Of a stretch of DNA of 64,000 nucleotides, positions 58,625 through 64,000 are shown piece by piece (the stretch's first letter is position 1; each line of letters begins with the position of its first letter). A program made the position numbers and the translations under genes. Under the pieces are notes generated by a model. The model ran no database searches. It saw only the letters and a program-made list of their open reading frames with translations, and was not told the origin of the DNA. Source of the DNA: Aliibacillus thermotolerans (GTDB lineage: Bacteria; Bacillota; Bacilli; Bacillales; Marinococcaceae); assembly GCF_027853235.1 (NCBI RefSeq), contig NZ_WKJG01000100.1:1-64000 (forward strand). Reading direction: 5' to 3'.

Positions 58625-59188
58625 CTACACCCACGTGACAACTTCTTTTTCTTGTCTTTCCTTTGCTTTCGGAACAATTTCCGGATACCCGATAAATAAG
58701 ATGCCGATTAATTCTTCATCTTCTTTAGCCCCGATGATGTGGTGCATTTCTTCATCTTGGGTCATTCTTCCTGTTGCCCATTTCACTCCTACCCCGTGAG
58801 CCCAAAGAGATAACATAAAGTTTTGAATCGCTGCTGCGGTAGCTGCATAATCTTCTTTCGCTCTAATAAGATTTTCTTCATTTCGTTTTGTTGTCACAGC
58901 AATGACCCACGGCAAATCAACTAAGAATTGATAATTCTTTTCCCATGCTTCTTTTGCTCGTTCTGAACCTTGATCGACAAATTTCTCAGCTTTTAAGTCC
59001 GCTCGTCGGGCAGCAACTTTCTTTTTCGTTTCCTCTGTGAATATGTAGAAATGCCACGGTTCGGTCATTTTATGATTCGGAGCATGTATTGCTGCTTGAA
59101 TCGCATCTTCAATCAATGATTGCTCCACAGGATCTTTTTTGAAAGCATTGATCGTTCTTCTTGATAATAAACCTTGTTTTAATTCCAT
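58625..59188 (-). CDS. Nitroreductase-family flavoprotein
   Basis: Predicted FMN-dependent NAD(P)H oxidoreductase. The 187-residue protein has the family opening LLSRRTINAFKKDPV, the HAPNHKMTEPWHFYIF segment and AAAAIQNFMLSLWAHGVGVKWATG. It resembles YdjA/TdsD-like nitroreductases. The start is set at 59188 (MELKQGLLSRR); further in-frame ATGs up to 59254 are possible but extend past the family N terminus. A consensus cre site lies upstream, suggesting CcpA control. Confidence 0.85.
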   Translation of the reverse strand: MELKQGLLSRRTINAFKKDPVEQSLIEDAIQAAIHAPNHKMTEPWHFYIFTEETKKKVAARRADLKAEKFVDQGSERAKEAWEKNYQFLVDLPWVIAVTTKRNEENLIRAKEDYAATAAAIQNFMLSLWAHGVGVKWATGRMTQDEEMHHIIGAKEDEELIGILFIGYPEIVPKAKERQEKEVVTWV

Positions 59189-59293
59189 CAGCAATCGCTC
59201 TCTTTCTAAATAAAAGTCCTTATACATTTCTTTATTATACATGGTTTTTCGCAATTTTTCAGTGAAAAAGTGGGGAAATGATCATAATTTTCA

Positions 59294-59307
59294 TGATAAC
59301 GCTTACA
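59294..59307. promoter_or_regulatory. cre (CcpA-binding) site between the nitroreductase gene and darB
   Basis: TGATAACGCTTACA fits the cre consensus TGWNANCGNTNWCA at every fixed position and lies in a longer palindrome TTTCATG...CATGAAA. On the minus strand it falls between a TTCATG -35 and a TATGAT -10 of the nitroreductase gene, a repressing position. On the plus strand it lies just upstream of the darB -35. Confidence 0.75.
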
Positions 59308-59315
59308 TGAAATAC

Positions 59316-59345
59316 TTGACAGAACCAATTCAATCCATCTACTAT
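59316..59345 (+). promoter_or_regulatory. Promoter of darB
   Basis: TTGACA (59316-59321) and TACTAT (59340-59345) with an 18-bp spacer on the plus strand; an overlapping TATAAA follows. About 120 nt of leader precede darB. Confidence 0.6.
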
Positions 59346-59468
59346 AAAATTGGGATATGTATTTACCATATAGGCCACTTTCTTTTTTCCACTTTTCCAA
59401 ATCCATGGATACACTGAAAGAAGATAGGATATTTCTTCTTTACACTTAAAAGAAAGAAAGTGATAGAC

Positions 59469-59912
59469 ATGTTACAGTCATTAAAAGATAGTCAAATTAT
59501 GGATAATGAAATTAAGGAATTAATGACCCCTCACGAAAAAGTCGCTCACGTGCAGTTAAACAACCCACTTGATCATGCATTACTCGTTCTTATCAAATCC
59601 GGTTACACGACAATACCTGTGTTAGATACGGAATACAAAGTGAGGGGACAAATCAGTAAAGCCCAAATTTTAGATTCGATTCTAGGTATTGAACGCATAG
59701 AAATGGAACGTCTTCATGATTATAAAGTGGAAGATGTAATGAATGGTAAGGTCCCGCGAATGAATAAAAATGAAACTTTTGGAAAAGCTTTAATGTTGTC
59801 GATTAACCATCCTTTTGTCTGTATTGAAGATGACGATGGATCGTTTATCGGATTGATGACAAGAAGATCCATTTTAGCTCTCATTCATAGGCATTTAAGC
59901 CATTCTTCTTAA
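59469..59912 (+). CDS. darB: CBS-domain c-di-AMP-binding protein DarB (CbpB)
   Basis: Two CBS domains (KELMTPHEKVAHVQL..., KVEDVMNGKVPRMNK...) make up nearly the whole 147-residue protein. The sequence follows B. subtilis DarB/YkuL, with HALLVLIKSGYTTIPVLD and ILGIERIEMERL. DarB binds c-di-AMP and, when free of it, binds Rel and pyruvate carboxylase. The ATG at 59469 follows AAAGTGAT; a GTG at 59460 is within that site. It is a single gene between oppositely oriented units. Confidence 0.87.
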   Translation: MLQSLKDSQIMDNEIKELMTPHEKVAHVQLNNPLDHALLVLIKSGYTTIPVLDTEYKVRGQISKAQILDSILGIERIEMERLHDYKVEDVMNGKVPRMNKNETFGKALMLSINHPFVCIEDDDGSFIGLMTRRSILALIHRHLSHSS

Positions 59913-60044
59913 TGTTTAGACTTCTCTCCATGCCCTATCCTGACACCATATGTAGAGTATAAACATACATTTGGCGGACAGCTTTTCTCTTCAAAATGGA
60001 ATGATAAAAGAAAGCTGGCCTTTCACATCCTTTATGACCAATTT

Positions 60045-60070
60045 AAAAACCCGGTATCCACCGGGTTTTT
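60045..60070. terminator. Bidirectional terminator after ricF
   Basis: AAAAACCCGGT-ATCC-ACCGGGTTTTT is a perfect hairpin with T-runs on both strands, located 3 bp after the ricF stop and about 130 bp after darB. Confidence 0.92.
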
Positions 60071-60073
60071 AAG

Positions 60074-60514
60074 TTATCGACAGCCACAACTTCCACCTGA
60101 ACCACATCCCGTGCCACAGGAAGAATCAAAAAATGGGTTCCCACTCGGCACTTTAATGAAAGGTGAAACTGCGTGAGCAATCTCTTTTGCTATTTCATGT
60201 AATAACGATTCCAATTCCCTTTCTTTTTTACGAAAAGTAGCAACACTCTCATGCATATCCATCGCTCTTTTCGCTTCACGAATACTTTTGATTACTGTTT
60301 TATAATCAGGGTGATACTTCCCAAAACGACTCACTTCTTCATGCTGGTCTTTCCACTTTAGAAAATTTGCAATCAATTGTTGCGCTTCTTCATCTTCTTC
60401 TAACGTTTGCTTCGCCAATGTATATTCTTGAAATACTTGAGATTCGATGATGATTTCTCCTAATTGTACTGCTTCTTCTATTAGATCCACGGGCGTGGAA
60501 ACGATCGTTGCCAA
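60074..60514 (-). CDS. ricF: RicF (YlbF), subunit of the Y-complex
   Basis: Part of the RicA-RicF-RicT complex that promotes RNase Y-dependent mRNA maturation and affects competence, biofilm and sporulation. The 146-residue protein has the helical YlbF/YmcA domain (residues 10-120) and a C-terminal Cys cluster (CGTGCGSGGSCGCR) that in B. subtilis helps bind [4Fe-4S]. The start is TTG at 60514 with GGAGGTGG. Confidence 0.92.
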   Translation of the reverse strand: MATIVSTPVDLIEEAVQLGEIIIESQVFQEYTLAKQTLEEDEEAQQLIANFLKWKDQHEEVSRFGKYHPDYKTVIKSIREAKRAMDMHESVATFRKKERELESLLHEIAKEIAHAVSPFIKVPSGNPFFDSSCGTGCGSGGSCGCR

Positions 60515-60568
60515 TATACCACCTCCGTTTCTCCATTATAACATGGACTGAAGAATGGACGACAATAA

Positions 60569-60955
60569 TTATATTTCTATTTGAAAGCGTATTGGCTCTT
60601 TTGCTTTACTACCTGAATAATATACTGGCAAAACTTCGATTGTATGTTTTCCCCGAGGCACTTCTTTCATCATAAAAGCTGCCTTATTCATGTGAGCAAC
60701 TTTCTCACCATTCCACTTCACAAGTAAATATCCGTCACCATTCTTTTCTTTTCTCGCTAAAGAAAAATCAGGCACGATACATTCTACATACACGTGACCG
60801 TTTTCCACTTTATATTGAAGGGACCAATCTTCTTTTTCTATCCCTTCCATTTGGGCGACAGGAAGTAAATGTTCATGGTGCCAATGATCAAACTCAACTG
60901 CCTGTACTGATGGCACCCCTACAAACAACAAAAAGAAAGCGATCAGTTGTTTCAA
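60569..60955 (-). CDS. Small secreted protein, unknown
   Basis: The 128-residue protein has a clear signal peptide (KQLIAFFLLFVGVPSVQA, cleavage likely after QA) and a mature part rich in beta-strand patterns and aromatic residues (DHWHHEHLLPV; GDGYLLVKWNGEKVAHM; GKHTIEVLPVYYSG). No lipobox or known catalytic motif was recognised. The start is TTG at 60955 eight bases after GGGGGG. It sits between ylbE and ricF, where B. subtilis has no such gene. Confidence 0.7.
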   Translation of the reverse strand: MKQLIAFFLLFVGVPSVQAVEFDHWHHEHLLPVAQMEGIEKEDWSLQYKVENGHVYVECIVPDFSLARKEKNGDGYLLVKWNGEKVAHMNKAAFMMKEVPRGKHTIEVLPVYYSGSKAKEPIRFQIEI

Positions 60956-61021
60956 TTGTTATCCCCCCTTTATCGGTTAGTATGTGGGGGTTTAAACAAT
61001 TTTAAACACAACGATCGCCAA

Positions 61022-61249
61022 CTACCTTTGTTTGAACAGACTTAACAATAGTAACGCCATATTGAGATTGTTTTGCCACCGTTTTAATCGCTGTGGCAAC
61101 GTCTGTCCGTGAAAATATTGCGCAGCGTAGACAAATTCCTCCATTTTTTCCGGGTGTTTGTTTAACGTACGATACCATTCCGGATGCCAGCGAATAAATG
61201 TATGAAATTCTCGTTTGGAAGATAAAAAATGAAATAATTCTGGTGGCAA
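61022..61249 (-). CDS. ylbE: YlbE-like protein
   Basis: The 75-residue protein matches the YlbE pattern: F-SSKREFHTFIRWHPEWYRTLNKHPEKMEEF and a helical tail. Function unknown. The start is TTG at 61249 with AAGGTGA six bases upstream; another frame over the same stretch is longer but unconserved. It is 16 bp after ylbD. Confidence 0.8.
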   Translation of the reverse strand: MPPELFHFLSSKREFHTFIRWHPEWYRTLNKHPEKMEEFVYAAQYFHGQTLPQRLKRWQNNLNMALLLLSLFKQR

Positions 61250-61265
61250 ATGTGTTCACCTTCTT

Positions 61266-61634
61266 TTAGTATTCTCGAAAAGTAAAAGGATCCTGAGGAG
61301 AGCCGTCATTACGTGGTGATTTTTGAAATTGCTCCAACATTTTCTGAACATGTCCAATAACTCCGTTGACTTGGGAAATATGTTGTTGTAACTCATCAAA
61401 ATTAATATTTTTTAACATGGCTAAAATCGGTGCGAAAGATTCTGTTTCTTTTTCGTTTTTATTTTCCTTTTTATATGCTAGCCAATCTTCATGATCTTCT
61501 CCCAATACATACCAGTCTTGATATAATTCGTTCCACGTTCTTTTTCCTTCTCTTACTTCCGCAATTAAGCGTGGATGTTGATGTAGAAATTCTCTAAAAG
61601 AAACGAGCATAGGAGATAATTTTTCGCGATCCAT
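61266..61634 (-). CDS. ylbD: YlbD-family spore coat protein
   Basis: Outer spore coat component in B. subtilis, made in the mother cell. The 122-residue protein has FREFLHQHPRLIAEVREGKRTW..LYQDWYVLGEDHE and a helical C terminus, the YlbD pattern. It heads the minus-strand unit ylbD-ylbE-orf128-ricF and is divergent from the thioesterase gene. Confidence 0.85.
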   Translation of the reverse strand: MDREKLSPMLVSFREFLHQHPRLIAEVREGKRTWNELYQDWYVLGEDHEDWLAYKKENKNEKETESFAPILAMLKNINFDELQQHISQVNGVIGHVQKMLEQFQKSPRNDGSPQDPFTFREY

Positions 61635-61769
61635 TTCAACACCCCCAACATGCTTTTCTTTTCATATCATAGTCAAAGAAGAAAAAAATGTTCCTCTTAT
61701 TTTGATTTCTTGTCACATTTCTGTAGAATAGAGGTGATGAAATTGCTTACGAAGAAAGGGTCATATCCA

Positions 61770-62261
61770 ATGGAAAAGAAAAAATGGATCGAACAGTTAT
61801 CTTCTATATGGGATCAAGCGACGGAAGAAGAAAAAAATTTTCTCACGACGATACCTGAAAGAATTCAATCTTATCAAAACGGTACTTACCAATTACTGAT
61901 TGATGCTTATTTACAACCTACAAGAAAATGGTTGAATGAAGATACATACGAAGTAACAATACCGCTTCACAAAGGAACGGAAAACCTACTGAAAATCACC
62001 CACGGAGGCGTTACAGCCACTTTATTAGATATTTCTATGGGAAGCTTAGTGAATGGTTTACTTCCGGAAAACGTGGCTGCCGTTACCCTTGAAATGAAAG
62101 TGAATTACATTAAGCCGGGAAAGGGGCCATTTTTACGTTGCGAAGCTCGTTTCATTTCACGTTCGAAGCGAATATTCACTGTCGAAGGAACCGTATATGA
62201 TGAAAAAGAAAAAGTGGTTGCCCACGGTACGGGAACTTTTTATACGATTACAAATTCGTAA
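61770..62261 (+). CDS. PaaI-type hotdog thioesterase
   Basis: Predicted acyl-CoA thioesterase. The 163-residue protein has the hotdog core with THGGVTATLLDISMG (the HGG-D-type active site) and TLEMKVNYIKPGKG. Substrate unknown. The start at 61770 (MEKKKWIEQL) follows AAAGGG; an ATG at 61737 is only adjacent to an AGGTG site. It is divergent from ylbD. Confidence 0.85.
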   Translation: MEKKKWIEQLSSIWDQATEEEKNFLTTIPERIQSYQNGTYQLLIDAYLQPTRKWLNEDTYEVTIPLHKGTENLLKITHGGVTATLLDISMGSLVNGLLPENVAAVTLEMKVNYIKPGKGPFLRCEARFISRSKRIFTVEGTVYDEKEKVVAHGTGTFYTITNS

Positions 62262-62279
62262 AATATCCACATAACCTCA

Positions 62280-62308
62280 TTGCATCTTCATTCTATTCGT
62301 ACTATGAT
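62280..62308 (+). promoter_or_regulatory. Promoter of yugN
   Basis: TTGCAT (62280-62285) and TATGAT (62303-62308) with a 17-bp spacer, 34 bp before the yugN start. Confidence 0.6.
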
Positions 62309-62342
62309 GAAATAAGATACTATCTCGGGAGGGAGATTACGG

Positions 62343-62705
62343 ATGTATTTGGACAAATTTGATTTTAAAGATAAAGAAATGACTTTTGGAAGCGTATTGC
62401 ACGTATTTGAACAAAACGGGTTCATCCATGCAGAACAATGGGATTATGAACGCGTCACTTTTGATTACAAAATGTTGGACAAAACAGATAACGCGACTTA
62501 TTATTTACGAGTACAGGCAGTCGCAGTGGATGGGGATATTCCAAAAGATAGTACACGAATTCGTTTCCTCACCCCAATTTTAGGAAGACATTACTATCCG
62601 CATGGGGTCGAATATGACGAAGATTTTAAAGAGAAAATTGTCAATAAATGCAATGAAAAGTTAGAAAAAGTTTATAAAACTTTTGAACAAGAACAACTCG
62701 TTTAA
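62343..62705 (+). CDS. yugN: YugN-like family protein
   Basis: The 120-residue cytosolic protein fits the YugN-like family (DKFDFKDKEMTFGSVLHVFEQNGF; ATYYLRVQAVAVDGDIP; LGRHYYPHGVEYDE). Its function is unknown. GGGAGGGAG precedes the ATG. It has its own promoter and terminator. Confidence 0.82.
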   Translation: MYLDKFDFKDKEMTFGSVLHVFEQNGFIHAEQWDYERVTFDYKMLDKTDNATYYLRVQAVAVDGDIPKDSTRIRFLTPILGRHYYPHGVEYDEDFKEKIVNKCNEKLEKVYKTFEQEQLV

Positions 62706-62725
62706 ATCATTCCTATTACATATGC

Positions 62726-62756
62726 AACCGGTTGAATGTATCATCAACCGGTTTTT
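62726..62756 (+). terminator. Terminator of yugN
   Basis: AACCGGTTGA pairs with TCAACCGGTT and is followed by TTTTATTTT on the plus strand. Confidence 0.9.
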
Positions 62757-62860
62757 TATTTTATATGGAACACTTTCTACTGTTATTTTTCACTTTTGCA
62801 TAATATAATTGTAGTAAGGAAGTATCCAAGAAGATATTGCAGGTTGAAAGGAGACTATTG

Positions 62861-63928
62861 TTGGTGGCATCTTTTTTCACAAAAAAGAATTTTATACTAA
62901 TTTTTACTATTATTCTACTCCTTATCGGGGCTTACTTTATATTACCGATTTCAGGACCAATTATTTTTGCACTTATCACCGCTTTATTTTTGTCTCCTTT
63001 TGTTCGAATTATGATGGAAAAGACAAAAATTAAACGGAGTCTGGCTGTTACCCTTGTATTCACCCTATTTCTTCTCATTTTATGTGGAGGAGGATATTTT
63101 TTCATTACCCAAGTTGTCTCTCAAATCGTTTACTTTATTGAAAACATTCCTACTTACATATCAGAAGTCAACCGGTTTTGGCTCAACATCCAAACGAAAA
63201 TTGAAACAATGTATAATGAGTGGGATATTCCACCTGAGGTCATCTATGGCATTAACAATCAAGTGACGGACATGTTGAATAATTTACGTGAAAACTTAGC
63301 CAATCGAGATTATATTCAAGACATCACTGGATTCGTTGCAGCAATTCCTCGCTTTTTTGTCATGTTTATCGTTTATTTAATCGCTTTATTTTTATTTCTA
63401 TTAGAATTACCGCGTTTAAAAAAGCAAATATATTCCTTTATGAAAGAAAGCACAAAGGAAAAAGTTTCTTTTATGTCTGCTCGTCTTTCCTATGTCGTCA
63501 TTGGCTTTTTCAAGGCGCAGTTTTTAGTGAGTATTATTATTTTTGTGGTTGCTTTAATCGGTTTATATTTATTTACCCCAGATGTCGCTTTAATGATGGC
63601 AATTATTATTTGGATTATTGATTTTATTCCGATCATTGGTTCGATCATCATTCTCGCTCCGTGGTCCCTCTATTATTTCATATCTGGCGATTTAGTACTC
63701 GGAACTCAATTGCTCATTTTAGCTGGTGTGCTCCTAATCATACGCCGGACAGTAGAACCAAAAGTAATGGGACACCATATCGGATTATCCCCGCTAGCCA
63801 CATTGATTTCTTTATATATCGGTCTGTCTCTCTTGGGAGTCATTGGATTCATTGTTGGACCATTAGCGGTGATTGCTTTTACAACCGCAAGGGAAGCTGG
63901 CATTATCAAACTAAACTTTAAAATATAA
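62861..63928 (+). CDS. ytvI: AI-2E-family membrane protein, YtvI-like
   Basis: The protein has about eight membrane helices and belongs to the AI-2E transporter (PerM) superfamily, with DFIPIIGSIIILAPWSLYYFI and EPKVMGHHIGLSPLATLISLY near the C terminus. Within it, the sporulation protein YtvI is the closest match I can judge. AAAGGAG at 62847-62853 points to TTG 62861 (7-base spacing); TTG 62858 and GTG 62864 are alternatives, and the open frame begins further upstream without a site. Confidence 0.8.
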   Translation: MVASFFTKKNFILIFTIILLLIGAYFILPISGPIIFALITALFLSPFVRIMMEKTKIKRSLAVTLVFTLFLLILCGGGYFFITQVVSQIVYFIENIPTYISEVNRFWLNIQTKIETMYNEWDIPPEVIYGINNQVTDMLNNLRENLANRDYIQDITGFVAAIPRFFVMFIVYLIALFLFLLELPRLKKQIYSFMKESTKEKVSFMSARLSYVVIGFFKAQFLVSIIIFVVALIGLYLFTPDVALMMAIIIWIIDFIPIIGSIIILAPWSLYYFISGDLVLGTQLLILAGVLLIIRRTVEPKVMGHHIGLSPLATLISLYIGLSLLGVIGFIVGPLAVIAFTTAREAGIIKLNFKI

Positions 63929-63961
63929 AGGAACCGGTGTTATACATTCGGTTCCTTTTCT
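63927..63961 (+). terminator. Terminator of ytvI
   Basis: AAAGGAACCG pairs with CGGTTCCTTTT, overlapping the ytvI stop codon. The last 39 bases of the window hold nothing recognisable. Confidence 0.88.
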
Positions 63962-64000
63962 TATGCTTAATAATACGGAGAAATCATCAAATAAACAATG

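Overview
The window is a stretch of chromosome from an endospore-forming member of the Bacillaceae. Evidence for this is the sporulation set (spoIIGA-sigE-sigG, spoVD, spoVE, gerR, ylbJ, ytvI, ylbD), the bacillithiol gene bshC, a PyrR-attenuated pyr operon, an ileS T-box, and the ylb-dcw-ylm-pyr gene order of Bacillus. No species call is possible from the sequence alone. Relative to B. subtilis the region is inverted (most genes are on the minus strand) and lacks counterparts of ylyA, ylxW/ylxX/sbp, ylbP, panE and ylmA at the expected positions.

Layout from right to left, i.e. in the main direction of transcription: ytvI, yugN and a hotdog thioesterase (plus strand); ylbD-ylbE-orf128-ricF (minus); darB (plus); a nitroreductase with two small proteins; an aspartokinase facing a proBAC operon; ylbG, an MFS pump, an unannotated-looking 36-residue gene, rsmD and coaD; ylbJ (plus) and ylbK-ylbL (minus); tmcAL (plus); ylbN-rpmF; an enoyl-CoA hydratase-like gene; gerR; a DUF3397-type membrane protein; bshC; the division and wall cluster mraZ-rsmH-ftsL-pbpB-spoVD-murE-mraY-murD-spoVE-murG-murB-divIB-ftsA-ftsZ; spoIIGA-sigE-sigG; ylmC-D-E-sepF-ylmG-ylmH-divIVA; ileS, lspA and ylyB; and the pyrimidine operon pyrR-P-B-C-AA-AB-K-D-F-E. 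The last operon ends in a strong terminator with the 5' end of a group II intron directly behind it, running off the left edge.

The genes form coherent systems: de novo UMP synthesis under PyrR attenuation, lipid II synthesis and septation, the mother-cell and forespore sigma cascade, and proline synthesis. Much of the interest lies in regulatory DNA: two PyrR attenuators, the ileS T-box behind an additional structured leader, a three-unit MraZ-type decamer repeat before mraZ, a SigH-type promoter before ftsAZ, a long-spacer spoIIG promoter, a SigF/G promoter before sigG, attenuator-like mutually exclusive hairpins before proBA and before pbpB, and a consensus-matching cre site between the nitroreductase and darB.

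The most notable coding oddity is PyrAA (carbamoyl-phosphate synthase small chain). Its glutaminase nucleophile Cys is replaced by Gly and the neighbouring His by Phe, which predicts an ammonia-dependent enzyme. A six-unit tandem repeat with an exact 52-bp period sits between ylmC and sigG. Many genes, including division genes, appear to start with TTG or GTG.
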